DNA of 64,000 nucleotides from an uncultured Lachnospiraceae bacterium (GCA_934402055.1 CAKRTC010000003.1:52465-116464), one strand, 5' to 3'; numbered from the stretch's first letter, positions 55,834 to 64,000 are shown. Notes: generated from the letters alone by a model not told the origin. Numbers and translations: made by a program.

Positions 55834-56022
55834 TCACCCCAACATCTTAAGCATAGAATTCAGTACAAATCCAGAAACAGCCAAGACAGTCATTATCACA
55901 GCTCCGTGTATGAGTATTGCCGCGGATTTCTTGTTGAATATACGTACAAGCGCCGCTGCCAAGAGTACAGGTACGGATATCGTACACAGCACCGCTATTA
56001 TCATTAATGCCGATCTCATCAT
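55834..56022 (-). CDS. Small two-helix membrane protein
   Basis: Sixty-two residues with two hydrophobic helices (about 5-27 and 36-60) joined by RIFNKKSA. AAAGGAT lies 10 nt before a double ATG, and the gene begins just 2 nt after the stop of the GDT1-type transporter on the same strand, so it is very likely cotranslated. No family was recognised. A small accessory subunit or regulator of the transporter is a natural guess, only by linkage. Downstream lies the palindromic repeat and tRNA on the other strand. Confidence 0.65.
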   Translation of the reverse strand: MMRSALMIIAVLCTISVPVLLAAALVRIFNKKSAAILIHGAVIMTVLAVSGFVLNSMLKMLG

Positions 56023-56024
56023 AA

Positions 56025-56741
56025 TTAAATCAATCCTTTATCACAGACGCTTCTCTGCTCCTTTTTATTTTGCAGCATAAACACAGCGCAAAGACAGACA
56101 AATACTATTGCCGCAGCAACAGTCAGTATCAATGCCGACTTTGATCCCTCTCCGAAAATATATTTGCCCGCTTCATAAGTATTGATGACTCCGAATACCG
56201 CAAATATCCCGGCTGAGAGCTTATTTAAAATTGCCTCCGGCAGCTTGCTCCTAAATACAAGTCCGACCATCAGGCCTATAAAATCCGCTGCGATAAGTCC
56301 TATAGTGCAGCCTAAAAATACATATACGACATTCATCAGACTGTGATCCGTATAGCTTGCCGCAAGAGCAATGCCTGACAACTGAGTCTTATCTCCTAAC
56401 TCTCCGATAAAGAAGGTAGTAAATATCGCTATAAGTGCCGACTTTCCTATCCCCTTTATATCTTCCTCTTCTTCCTCGGTCTCGCCCTTTAATATACTCA
56501 GGGAGAACCAGAAGAATGCAAGCGCAGCTATACTCTTGATGATCCTCATATCGAGACAATTTGCAAGAGCAGCTCCTGCTGCAACAGCGATAAGGTTAAG
56601 TACAGCCGTTGCAGCCCAGGTGCCTATAAGTATATCTCTGACCTTGTATTTACCTGCCATAGCCACAAGCAGCAGCTGGGTCTTATCTCCCATTTCCGCT
56701 ATAAATATAGTTGCAAAAACCACCGGTAAGATACTAAGCAT
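56025..56741 (-). CDS. GDT1/TMEM165 (UPF0016) cation transporter
   Basis: Two homologous halves each contain the E-x-G-D-K-T signature: IAEMGDKTQLLL and IGELGDKTQLSG. Six to seven hydrophobic helices are present, with an acidic TEEEEED loop between the halves. Family members export Mn2+ or transport Ca2+ in exchange for protons. The start is put at 56741 (GAGGGGG about 12 nt upstream); a TTG and another ATG occur slightly before. I looked for a manganese yybP-ykoY riboswitch in the 124-nt upstream gap and did not see its motifs. Confidence 0.9.
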   Translation of the reverse strand: MLSILPVVFATIFIAEMGDKTQLLLVAMAGKYKVRDILIGTWAATAVLNLIAVAAGAALANCLDMRIIKSIAALAFFWFSLSILKGETEEEEEDIKGIGKSALIAIFTTFFIGELGDKTQLSGIALAASYTDHSLMNVVYVFLGCTIGLIAADFIGLMVGLVFRSKLPEAILNKLSAGIFAVFGVINTYEAGKYIFGEGSKSALILTVAAAIVFVCLCAVFMLQNKKEQRSVCDKGLI

Positions 56742-56865
56742 ACTTTGGCTCATCCCCCTCAACGAAGCTGAAAATCATAAAAAACGCAATACCGATACCG
56801 TAATGAATTCCTTTTTATTTCACGGGATACGATCTCCCATACAGAATATACAGCCGGCACTGTCG

Positions 56866-57435
56866 TCAATTCTGCTCGCTTATTACCTTGTCCATTATGA
56901 TATCATGTTCATCACATGGAATATCTGTAAGCAGCTGCCTGCCGTAAACTATCATGACAGTCTTCATCTTTCGTCCCTCAAGGAAGCGATCGTAATATCC
57001 CGCACCGTGCCCCATACGCTTACCATCCGCAGTTGCTCCGACGCATGGCACTATTGCAAGCGCAGCCTCTCCGTCAAACGCCTCAACTGCAGTTGCCTTA
57101 AGGCTCTCATCCGGCTCAAGTATACCGTAATGTCCCGGCTTAAGCTTATCAAAGGAATCTATCCTTATTGCCTCCATGATACCCTCACTTAAGCATCTCG
57201 GTACATATACCTCCTTGCCGTCTGTAAAAGCCTGTTCTATAAGCTTTGTGGTATCAGGCTCTCCGTCCATGGAAATGAATACAAATATACTGTGTGCATT
57301 TTTGTATTCCTCACTCTCTATACATTGTCGTACTATGCTATCCGAAGCCTCGGACTTGTATTCCGGAGTAAGCGATTTTGTGATCTCCCTCAGCTTTTTT
57401 CTTGTTTCCTTCTTAAATGCCGCTATATCGGTCAT
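56866..57435 (-). CDS. 5-formyltetrahydrofolate cyclo-ligase
   Basis: The enzyme converts 5-formyl-THF to 5,10-methenyl-THF with ATP, in one-carbon metabolism. N-terminal basic KKETRKKLREI, VFISMDGEPDTTKL, VPRC and a C-terminal GHGAGYYDRFL (the family's ATP loop, usually GxGxGYYDR) are all present. AAGGAG precedes a double ATG; the second, at 57435, has better spacing. Length is 189 residues, normal. It lies after a repeat-filled gap following ylmH. Confidence 0.93.
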   Translation of the reverse strand: MTDIAAFKKETRKKLREITKSLTPEYKSEASDSIVRQCIESEEYKNAHSIFVFISMDGEPDTTKLIEQAFTDGKEVYVPRCLSEGIMEAIRIDSFDKLKPGHYGILEPDESLKATAVEAFDGEAALAIVPCVGATADGKRMGHGAGYYDRFLEGRKMKTVMIVYGRQLLTDIPCDEHDIIMDKVISEQN

Positions 57436-57496
57436 CATATTCTCCTTGTCGATCCTTAGCTTCAAAACGCTTGTTGTTCTGTAAATAAAAGAATGC

Positions 57497-57590
57497 TCAT
57501 TGACGCATTCTCATGTCAAACCCTTGACGCATTCTCATGCCAAAACTTGTCGCTTGCGACATTTTCTCTTTCGCACGAATGCACGGCTAA
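57497..57590 (+). repeat. Tandem small hairpins related to the C repeat
   Basis: Three consecutive hairpin units of about 24 bp: TTGAC...GTCAA, TTGAC...GCCAA (both containing GCATTCTCATG) and TTGTCGC-TTG-CGACA. The last part, TTGCGACATTTTCTCTTTCGC, matches C1/C2, and the end GCACGGCTAAAC overlaps the ylmH stop codon. Confidence 0.75.
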
Positions 57591-58459
57591 ACAAATCTTC
57601 TTATATCGGCATATAGCCTGCCCTTTTTTGAGGTTCCGTTAACACCGTCATATATAAATTTTCCTGTGCCTCTGACGCTTACTCTGTCGCCTTCCTTGAG
57701 CGTTTTCCCGGCTGCCTGAGTAATGCGTCCGTTAATGTATACCCTCTCCGCATTTATCACCTCTGCGGCTTTTTGTCTGGAAACTCTGTATAAGGCAGCA
57801 ATTACCGCATCCACACGCTCCGAGGCAACATTTACATGAAGAAACTCGAATTCCTGCATTCCGCCTATGCCTGTTTCCTTAAACTCATTGAGACTTAAGA
57901 CAGTACAGTTGATATCGGTATGCTTTACTCTTGTAAGCTCCCTCGATATATATTCCGCCATATCGGCCCTTACATAAATTATCGCCGTGGGTTCGCATTT
58001 CCTGCCTGTTTTATCTGTGAAAAAAATGCATCTGTTGTCCTGTGGCTCCGTATCCGTATCTGCTGCCTTGGCTGCCGACTCCTTCCCGGGCTTAAAGACT
58101 CTGATATCACCTATAAGCTCACGCTCTATACCGAGATTCATAAGTGCTCCGAGGAAATCCCTGTGAGTAAGTTCATCGGCATAACGGGCATTGACTGCCG
58201 CCGCCATAATAACGGCTACGGTTTCTTCCTCGGCAGTCTCCCTGTCCATATAGTCCGGAAGAAAAAAAGCTATACACCTGTCAGACTCTTCTCCGCCACC
58301 AAAGAGAAAATGTTCGGCAGTTTTATACTCTCGTTCAACAGCGTGATATATGCTCTGTTCCTCAAGACTTAAGAAGCCTACTGTTTTAAGAATATTTCTG
58401 TCATAGGCTATATTATCGGCATCCGACAGTTTTTTTCGAATGAGTTCAGTATTTTCCAT
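57587..58459 (-). CDS. ylmH: YlmH-like S4-domain RNA-binding protein
   Basis: YlmH has an N-terminal alpha/beta region with FLGALMNLGIERELIGDI and a C-terminal S4 domain (VSRQKAAEVINAERVYINGR, then LKEGDRVSVRGTGKF). In Firmicutes it is a ribosome-associated factor, recently linked to rescue of stalled ribosomes with peptidyl-tRNA, and usually lies near sepF and divIVA. Here it is instead downstream of yoaK with a 14-nt overlap. At 290 residues it is slightly long, with an extra Lys/Ala/Asp stretch near 125-140. Confidence 0.9.
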   Translation of the reverse strand: MENTELIRKKLSDADNIAYDRNILKTVGFLSLEEQSIYHAVEREYKTAEHFLFGGGEESDRCIAFFLPDYMDRETAEEETVAVIMAAAVNARYADELTHRDFLGALMNLGIERELIGDIRVFKPGKESAAKAADTDTEPQDNRCIFFTDKTGRKCEPTAIIYVRADMAEYISRELTRVKHTDINCTVLSLNEFKETGIGGMQEFEFLHVNVASERVDAVIAALYRVSRQKAAEVINAERVYINGRITQAAGKTLKEGDRVSVRGTGKFIYDGVNGTSKKGRLYADIRRFV

Positions 58460-59117
58460 GATCCTTCTCGTAGTCTATAAACATCAATATAAATACGGCA
58501 AACAGCAATGCCGAACTGCACAGTATAGCCTTGGCGGCAAAAAGCTTAATAAAGAAATTTCCTGCAATCGCACCGCAGACAAAGGCAAGTATGATCTCAT
58601 AATAAAGTCCTGCCTTATGCAGATATTCCCTCTCTCCGGTCTGAAAGAACATACACAGATTCTGTGTTCCGCTCCTGGTATTGCCTATGCACATGGTAGT
58701 AGCGATCGCATTGCCTCTTATCTTTCTGAAGCTCTCGACCTGTATTCCGCAGGCAAAAGATATGAGTGAATTGGCAAGTATATTGTAATCTGTTGATATA
58801 AATGCAACCACGCACAGTATCAAGGCTTCGACCAACACGGCCGTCTGTCTCCAGTGCAGTCTCTTGCCTTCCTTGTAATGCACGACCTCGGCAAGTGCTA
58901 TTCCGATTATAAATGATACTATAGGTGCAAGATATCTTAATGCTCCGCCCCAGTTTCCCTCAGAGAGATTCACACCGAAAAGCAGTATATTACCGGTCTG
59001 GGCATTTGCAAAAACATGATCTCTGTAAATATAGGAATATGCATCCATAAAACCGCCCGAGATCGCAAGTAACGAACCGAGGCGTATAGTCTCCGACATT
59101 TGCTTTGCAGCATTCAT
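58446..59117 (-). CDS. YoaK (DUF1275) family membrane protein
   Basis: Six hydrophobic segments and family motifs AISGGFMDAYSYIYR, ANAQTGNILLFG and SFACGIQVESFRKIRGNAIATTMCIGNTRS. The YoaK/DUF1275 family has no firmly known substrate. ATG 59117 follows AAAGGAC by about 8 nt. The stop overlaps the ylmH start, and the upstream gene encodes the ROK kinase, 18 nt away, implying an operon with sugar-handling genes. Confidence 0.9.
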   Translation of the reverse strand: MNAAKQMSETIRLGSLLAISGGFMDAYSYIYRDHVFANAQTGNILLFGVNLSEGNWGGALRYLAPIVSFIIGIALAEVVHYKEGKRLHWRQTAVLVEALILCVVAFISTDYNILANSLISFACGIQVESFRKIRGNAIATTMCIGNTRSGTQNLCMFFQTGEREYLHKAGLYYEIILAFVCGAIAGNFFIKLFAAKAILCSSALLFAVFILMFIDYEKDHGKY

Positions 59118-59135
59118 TATCAACAGTCCTTTCGC

Positions 59136-60155
59136 TTACTTAAGCTTTTCGGCTACCAATGCGGCACATCCGTATATACCCGCCGCATTACCAAGCTCTG
59201 CACAAACTATATCGGCATCCCGAGACGGTGGATAAGCAAATTCCTCATAGCCTTTTCGTATGGCTGCAAGGACAGTTTCTCCTGCCTTACTCATCCCGCC
59301 TCCGATAATATAGCTCTCCGGATCTATGCTGCAGGAAATGCTGCTCATGGCAAGTCCGAGACATCTTCCGAATATCTGTAAGGCATACGCCGCAAGCTCA
59401 TCTTTATTTTCCGCAAGCATGCATATATCCCTGGCGGTGAATCCCGATATCTCAGAAAGCTTACTTCGTTTGCAAGGTATATTCAAGTCAAACAGATACT
59501 CTATATGTACTCTGTCTCGTACATCCTCATGTCTGCACTCTCCCTGATTCATCTCCTGTAATATAAGCAATTCATTTACAAGACGAACCAGGCCGTTAGC
59601 CGAAGCGTATTGCTCAAGACAGCCCCTTCGTCCGCACATGCATTTGCTTGTTTCATGAGGATTGATGAGTATATGTCCTACTTCTCCGGCCGCTCCGAAG
59701 GCTCCGCTTACCACCTCGCCTTTTGCCGCATAGCCTCCTCCCACACCCGTTCCGAGTGTAAGCAGATAGCATGAGGAATAATTCCTGCCTGCACCGTATT
59801 TAAGCTCTCCGAGTGCTGCCACCGTCGCATCATTTCCGAAGCACAATATCTCGGCATCCGGCATCAGTTTGCCCATTTCTGACTTAAGATCGGTGGTTCC
59901 GAGTGCTATATTCGTACAGTTTCTTGCTATTCCCTGTTCGTCTACAGCCCCCGGAACTGCCGTTCCGACAGCTATGAGTCTGTTGTCTCCGCCAGCCTCA
60001 GTGAGACTCCTTGCAGCATTCTCCAATATATGACTGCCGTGTTCACTTATATCGGTAGCTATCTCCCATGAATGAAGCAGCTGCTCATTGCTGTCGAACA
60101 ATCCTAATTTAGTTGTGGTTCCGCCTATATCTGCGGCTCCTATAATATCGCTCAT
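59136..60155 (-). CDS. ROK-family sugar kinase (glucokinase-like)
   Basis: ROK kinases phosphorylate glucose or amino sugars. GAADIGGTTTKLGLFD is the ATP phosphate loop; GNDATVAALGE holds the catalytic Asp; GTGVGGGY and GEVGHI...CMCGRRGCLEQYAS form the ROK zinc site. There is no N-terminal helix-turn-helix, so it is an enzyme, not a repressor. I start at 60155 (GGAG 9 nt upstream), dropping ten residues. It directly follows the GH13-GH77 amylolytic fusion, so it probably phosphorylates the glucose released from starch or maltodextrin. Confidence 0.93.
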   Translation of the reverse strand: MSDIIGAADIGGTTTKLGLFDSNEQLLHSWEIATDISEHGSHILENAARSLTEAGGDNRLIAVGTAVPGAVDEQGIARNCTNIALGTTDLKSEMGKLMPDAEILCFGNDATVAALGELKYGAGRNYSSCYLLTLGTGVGGGYAAKGEVVSGAFGAAGEVGHILINPHETSKCMCGRRGCLEQYASANGLVRLVNELLILQEMNQGECRHEDVRDRVHIEYLFDLNIPCKRSKLSEISGFTARDICMLAENKDELAAYALQIFGRCLGLAMSSISCSIDPESYIIGGGMSKAGETVLAAIRKGYEEFAYPPSRDADIVCAELGNAAGIYGCAALVAEKLK

Positions 60156-60203
60156 TCTTTCTGCTCCGTTCATATAATTCGCCAATGCTTTTCGTTTTTT
60201 TCT

Positions 60204-63200
60204 TTATCCGATATCTTTTCTTATCTCCCATTCAACGGGAGCCTCTGCCTGCCAGCGCCAGTTGCCGTATATAGTTCCCGGTACATTCATGCGTGCGGTA
60301 TTATCAAGTCCCAGCAGATCCTGAAGCGGCAGTATCTTTATAAATGCATCACTCTTATAAAAATTATCAATAAGCCTGTCTCTAAGCTCAGAAGCCTCTT
60401 TTGAAAGGCTTAGCTCATTTTCACAGCCATCCGCCTTGGCCTTATGTATGTTTTCCGCTTTGCAGCGGTTTATACACCAGCCGAGCAGAGTCTCGTTGTC
60501 ATGAGTTCCGGTATAAGATACACGGTCTTCGTCAGGCTCATAAGCAAATACCGGATCACCGTTATAAAACTGCATTACATCCATGCCCGGAAAACCTGTT
60601 GTTGCCGTAAGTGCTCTGACACCCGGAGTCAGATATCCGAGATCCTCCGCAATGACAGGAAGCGGTCCAAGCTGTTCATATGCTTTTTCAAATAGCTCCT
60701 TGCCCGGTCCCGGCATCCAATGTCCGTCCTTAGCCTTTCTGCCCTTAGGTATCTCCCAATATGCTTCAAAGCCTCTGAAATGATCCAGTCTTACTATATC
60801 GTATAATCTGAAAGCACGTTTGAATCGTTCAATCCAAAAGCTGTATCCGTCCTCCTTAAGCTTATCCCAGCGATACAGAGGATTGCCCCATTTCTGACCT
60901 TCTTCGGAGAAATAATCCGGCGGCACTCCGGCCTCAGACTCCGATATGGTGAAATATTCCGGATGTCCCCATGCGTCTGCCGAATCCGCCGAAACATATA
61001 TAGGCATGTCTCCGATTATGCTTATACCTGCTTTGGCAGCGTACTGTCTTATCTCATTCCAGCTTATATCAAATATATATTGTGCGTATCTGATGCTGTC
61101 CGCCGATCCGGCAAGCCGTTTATCCGCCCAAAGCTCCTTGGTATAGCTTGCATATTTTCCGCTTACCGACTTAAGCTTATTGTCGGATCTCAATTTCTGC
61201 ACGGCCATATACATGGCGTAAATGTCTATCCACGCCGCATTTTCCTTAATGAAGGCAATATAAGGATCCGAAGAAGCCTCCTGCCCGGTATATTGCTCTG
61301 CAGGAAGTATCCTGCCTCCGACAGCTTTTCTGTATTCCTTATACCTATTGTCAAGCTCTTTAGCTGTAAACGGAAGCAGATCAATATTTCCGGCAAAGGC
61401 CGAAGAGCCTGCATAAGGGCTTCCCAACGGATCCGTAGGTCCGAGCGGAAGTATCTGCCAGTATCTGTCTCCGTGGATCTTAAGCTTATCTATAAATGCC
61501 TTGCATTCGTCGCCTATCACTCCGAGTCTGCCCTTGTCACTGTTCGGAAGGCTTGTTATATGGCAAAGCACACCCCTTCCGCCGGTCAAGAGCTTCCCGA
61601 GCCTTTGCTTCGGAGCAAAATAGATTATCGCAGAACCGAGACGGCCTAATTTTACTTCTATTTCCTCATCCGACGTGCCTTCTGCTTCATACTCTTCTCC
61701 GTCGGCATAGAGCTTACCGCTTATAAGATCAGAAACATAGCTGTTAAGTCTCAGAAGCTTCACACTGTGCTCTGCTTCGTTGCTTCGATTGATAAGCACG
61801 GTCACAGCCTCATTTCCGAGCTGTCTTGTATATCCTATGACATCCTTACCGACGGCAAACGGTTTGAAATCTCCCTCTGTAAATACTTTATGCGAACGTC
61901 TTATTCCTATGGCATTGATGTAAATATTTTTACAATCATTGTCTCCGCCTCCCCATGGATAGCTCGCACGATTGTAAGGATCCGAATAGCCCTCCATGCC
62001 TATCTCATCACCGTAATATACTGACGGCACTCCCGGCATGGTCATCTGCATAAGTGCCGCAAGCCAAAGTCTTGATTTTCCCAGTCCTCTTTGTGCCTCG
62101 CTCAGACGATATTCCTTCTTTTCATCTTCACTAAGTTCGGATTCCTCGGGAGCGCCGCTTAAAACTGTAAGTATCCTTGCCTTGTCATGGCTTCCGATAA
62201 GATTAAGCGAGGAATAGAAGGCTTCCTTCGGATAATTCTCCGAGAGCGTATACATGCTCTCAGCAAAATCTCCGGCATCGCTTTTTCCTGTCAGAAATGC
62301 ACATACTCCATCCCTGAATGGATAGTTCATCACGCAGTCAAGCTCCTCACCCTGAAAATACCGTCTCCTTACTCCGTAGCTCTCCTTGTTAGAGGCATCC
62401 TCCCAGACTTCCCCCATAAGCAGGGCATCATCACCTGTCTCATCTGTCATTGCCTGCTTAATGCCTGCAATAAAATCATCCGGCAGTTCATCCGCAACAT
62501 CAAGCCTCCAGCCTCTTGCGCCAAGCTTCATATAATGTCTTACTACGCTGTCCTCCGACGCATATATAAGCTCACGCAGCGAAACGCTTTCCTCTCTGAG
62601 ATTGGGAAGATCACCTACTCCCCACCAGCTGTCGTATCCGTCCTTGCTGTCGTTGTTGAAGCTGTACCATTCTCTGTAAGGAGATTCCTCACTCTGATAG
62701 GCTCCGAGTCCTTCATAGTTGCCGTATTTATTGAAATATATACTGTCACATCCTGTATGATTGAATACGCCGTCAAGTATTACGGATATCCCCTTTTCTC
62801 TTGCTTTTTTGCAGAGACGCTCGAGGTCTGCCTCATCCCCAAGCACCGGATCTATACTCATATAATCTCCGGTGTCATAGCGGTGATTGCTTGCAGCCTC
62901 GAATATCGGATTGAGGTAAATGATGCTCACTCCGAGTTCCTTAAGATAATCGAGCTTTTGCTCTATACCCTTCAAGCTTCCTCCGTAAAAATCCCAGGCT
63001 GCTATACTCTTGTCGGCATTTTTTTCATAGCTCACAGGCTTTTCCCAGCTTACTGCTCTCCTTAATGGTCCGTGTGCATGTCCGCTTATACGGCTCTCAA
63101 CAATATCCTCATCCGATCCGGTTTCCCCGGCAAAGCGATCAGGAAATATCTGATATACTATTCCCTGCTTATACCAGTCCGGCACTATTCTCTCTTTGTA

Positions 63201-63563
63201 TACAGTGATCTGATATGAAGGACAGTCTCCTTCGGCAGCCGGATACATTTTCCCCACACCGCCGTGTTTCTCATCACGTCCGTAGTAGTACAAGCTTCCG
63301 TCTGCATCCTTTATCTCAAATCTGTACCAGCAAAGAGCAGACCGGGGCGCCTCAAATACAGCCGTTGCCGTATAGCCTCCGTCCCTTGCATTTATATCCA
63401 TTAACTGACGTGTCTCTCCTACTCCGTCCGTCCACACTCTGAGCGTAGCCTCCTCCGGAGTTCCGTTCCATATATCTATGCGCAGCTTAAGCTTCGTTCC
63501 CGCCTTAACGGCACCGAACGGGGCTCTGAATTCAATATCTCTGCTGTTATGATATGCTTCCAT
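60204..63563 (-). CDS. Bifunctional GH13 alpha-amylase-family enzyme fused to GH77 4-alpha-glucanotransferase
   Basis: Residues about 1-115 form a starch-binding/N-terminal beta domain. GH13 follows (about 130-650) with YQIFPDRF, DGVFNHTG (264), nucleophile Asp355 in GWRLDVADE, Glu385 in LLMGEVWED, and IGSHD at 456-460. GH77 begins near 660 (GRGVLCHITSLPN) with WQILPLGPT, GDMPIYVSADSADAWG, nucleophile Asp927 in RLDHFRGF, Glu973 (IAEDLG) and THDN at 1020-1023. Both active sites are complete. There is no signal peptide, so the enzyme acts on imported maltodextrin or stored glycogen in the cytoplasm; a ROK glucokinase gene follows. Fusions of this kind are known in Clostridia. Confidence 0.95.
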   Translation of the reverse strand: MEAYHNSRDIEFRAPFGAVKAGTKLKLRIDIWNGTPEEATLRVWTDGVGETRQLMDINARDGGYTATAVFEAPRSALCWYRFEIKDADGSLYYYGRDEKHGGVGKMYPAAEGDCPSYQITVYKERIVPDWYKQGIVYQIFPDRFAGETGSDEDIVESRISGHAHGPLRRAVSWEKPVSYEKNADKSIAAWDFYGGSLKGIEQKLDYLKELGVSIIYLNPIFEAASNHRYDTGDYMSIDPVLGDEADLERLCKKAREKGISVILDGVFNHTGCDSIYFNKYGNYEGLGAYQSEESPYREWYSFNNDSKDGYDSWWGVGDLPNLREESVSLRELIYASEDSVVRHYMKLGARGWRLDVADELPDDFIAGIKQAMTDETGDDALLMGEVWEDASNKESYGVRRRYFQGEELDCVMNYPFRDGVCAFLTGKSDAGDFAESMYTLSENYPKEAFYSSLNLIGSHDKARILTVLSGAPEESELSEDEKKEYRLSEAQRGLGKSRLWLAALMQMTMPGVPSVYYGDEIGMEGYSDPYNRASYPWGGGDNDCKNIYINAIGIRRSHKVFTEGDFKPFAVGKDVIGYTRQLGNEAVTVLINRSNEAEHSVKLLRLNSYVSDLISGKLYADGEEYEAEGTSDEEIEVKLGRLGSAIIYFAPKQRLGKLLTGGRGVLCHITSLPNSDKGRLGVIGDECKAFIDKLKIHGDRYWQILPLGPTDPLGSPYAGSSAFAGNIDLLPFTAKELDNRYKEYRKAVGGRILPAEQYTGQEASSDPYIAFIKENAAWIDIYAMYMAVQKLRSDNKLKSVSGKYASYTKELWADKRLAGSADSIRYAQYIFDISWNEIRQYAAKAGISIIGDMPIYVSADSADAWGHPEYFTISESEAGVPPDYFSEEGQKWGNPLYRWDKLKEDGYSFWIERFKRAFRLYDIVRLDHFRGFEAYWEIPKGRKAKDGHWMPGPGKELFEKAYEQLGPLPVIAEDLGYLTPGVRALTATTGFPGMDVMQFYNGDPVFAYEPDEDRVSYTGTHDNETLLGWCINRCKAENIHKAKADGCENELSLSKEASELRDRLIDNFYKSDAFIKILPLQDLLGLDNTARMNVPGTIYGNWRWQAEAPVEWEIRKDIG

Positions 63564-63621
63564 AATATCGGTTTCCTAAATCAATATTGTTATTTTCTGT
63601 AACTTCTCAAATATTTGTATA

Positions 63622-63647
63622 CACAATCTTATTCAAAAAAGATTGTG
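63622..63647. promoter_or_regulatory. Inverted repeat upstream of the GH13-GH77 gene
   Basis: CACAATCTT-N8-AAGATTGTG is a perfect 9-bp inverted repeat. It covers a possible minus-strand promoter (TTGAAT-N17-TATTTG), so it could be an operator for a maltose-type regulator, or part of the adjoining repeat. Confidence 0.45.
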
Positions 63648-63926
63648 CCTTGGCACACACATGCGCCGAGCGCGGTCGCTTGCGACAGTTTTCTCCTTCG
63701 CGCGAGTCAAGCATCCCGCGGAGCGTTTTTTATCGATTAAAGCCGGAGTGCAGTCGTTTTACAGCTGCTTGCAGCTTAGAAAACGACTATAGGACGGCTA
63801 AACGAAAATGAGCACAAAGCTTCGAAAGAAGCGGGTGCGAATTTTCGTAGGATAGCGGGAGTACCCAGTACGAAGCTATCCGTATTTAATCGATAAGAGT
63901 AGGACGCAATTTCCTATGAGTTAAAA
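63644..63926. repeat. Dispersed repeat copy C2, interrupted by element D
   Basis: 63643-63730 repeats C1 with a handful of substitutions; the final hairpin of C1 resumes at about 63898 (AGGACGCAATTTCCTATG). The 165-bp element D lies between, where C1 has only a few bases. The copy ends at the group II intron boundary. Confidence 0.85.
63731..63895 (+). repeat. Cloverleaf palindromic element D inside repeat C2
   Basis: Perfect 11-bp terminal inverted repeats TATCGATTAAA/TTTAATCGATA enclose three arms: GTCGTTTT...AAAACGAC capped by AGCTGC-TT-GCAGCT; CGAAAAT...ATTTTCG capped by GCTTC-GAAA-GAAGC with GAGCAC and GGGTGCGAA retained; and GGATAGC...GCTATCC with GTAC-CCA-GTAC. Arms 2 and 3 align with A1/A2 while the stems differ in paired positions. 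No ORF. Confidence 0.88.
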
Positions 63927-64000
63927 ATCGAGTAGGAGGAATTTCTCTTAAGTGAGAAATCCCGACCTCTCACACCACCGTGCGTACCGTTCGGTACACG
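63927..64000 (-). mobile_element. Group II intron, 3' end (domains V and VI; body outside the window)
   Basis: On the minus strand the window edge enters CGTGTACC-GAAC-GGTACGCACGG, a domain V hairpin lacking only its first bases (the AGC triad lies just outside). It is followed by GTGGTGTGAGAGGTC and a GGGATTTCTC/GAGAAATTCC hairpin with CCTACTCGAT as its end, the form of domain VI with a bulged A and a 3' intron end. Intron-encoded reverse transcriptase, if present, would be beyond the edge. The 3' exon is the palindromic repeat C2. Confidence 0.82.

Noticed and set aside
56742..56865. yybP-ykoY manganese riboswitch before the GDT1-type gene
   Set aside because: The conserved loop sequences are absent in the gap, although such riboswitches often precede this transporter family.

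Overview
The window reads as a chromosomal segment from a Firmicute of class Clostridia, most probably family Lachnospiraceae. Grounds: the rpmE / DUF1385 / prmC / prfA run, a short glutamate kinase without a PUA domain, a D-lactate dehydrogenase coupled to EtfBA, a DUF4364 regulator, a DUF5717-DUF5716 pair, a TrpR-like YerC repressor, a GH13-GH77 fusion enzyme, Gram-positive GGAGG ribosome sites and sigma-A promoters. This is inference from gene content; no marker phylogeny could be run. Most of the window is ordinary core genome, densely packed and mostly on the minus strand.

Layout. 1-3.9 kb: translation-termination operon (rpmE, DUF1385, prmC, prfA) running into a truncated glycosyltransferase. 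4-7.4 kb: plus-strand sugar-acid cassette (GarR-like dehydrogenase, DUF1537-type kinase, class II aldolase). 7.5-12.7 kb: an acquired-looking DUF4143 ATPase, enolase, a small conserved ORF, a CaiB-type CoA-transferase with a strong promoter, and divergent yerC. 12.9-22.9 kb: rmuC, flavodiiron protein, valS and a three-gene set of unknown function (DUF5717, actin/Hsp70-like DUF5716, orphan). 23-30.9 kb: DUF4364, proC, proB, asnA, a pseudouridine synthase, an FAH-family hydrolase, tsf, rpsB. 31.4-35.9 kb: GntR regulator and a GlcD-EtfB-EtfA module that looks like electron-confurcating lactate oxidation. 36-42 kb: RlmI, purine permease, beta-alanyl-CoA ammonia-lyase-like hotdog protein, CarD, amidohydrolase. 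42-54.4 kb: long minus-strand DNA-repair/division run (uvrA, Nudix, VanZ, a split U32 peptidase, zapA, ruvB, yprB, apbE, ruvA, deacetylase). 54.6-63.6 kb: AEC permease, tRNA-Thr(CGT), a GDT1-type transporter with a small membrane partner, 5-FCL, ylmH, yoaK, ROK kinase and the GH13-GH77 fusion.

The most unusual content is between the genes. Several intergenic gaps hold members of a family of short, highly structured palindromic elements. The full-length forms (28887-29061, 39086-39264, 63731-63895, 23056-23200) are about 145-180 bp, are bounded by perfect or near-perfect inverted repeats, and contain three internal hairpin arms, so one strand can fold as a cloverleaf. Between copies the stem sequences differ in a compensatory way, while arm caps (GAAA, CTTG, GAA) and short bulges stay fixed. 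One copy appears inserted inside a different dispersed repeat, single arms occur alone or in tandem, and some ends abut gene stop codons. The right edge of the window is the 3' end (domains V and VI) of a group II intron on the minus strand, whose body lies outside.
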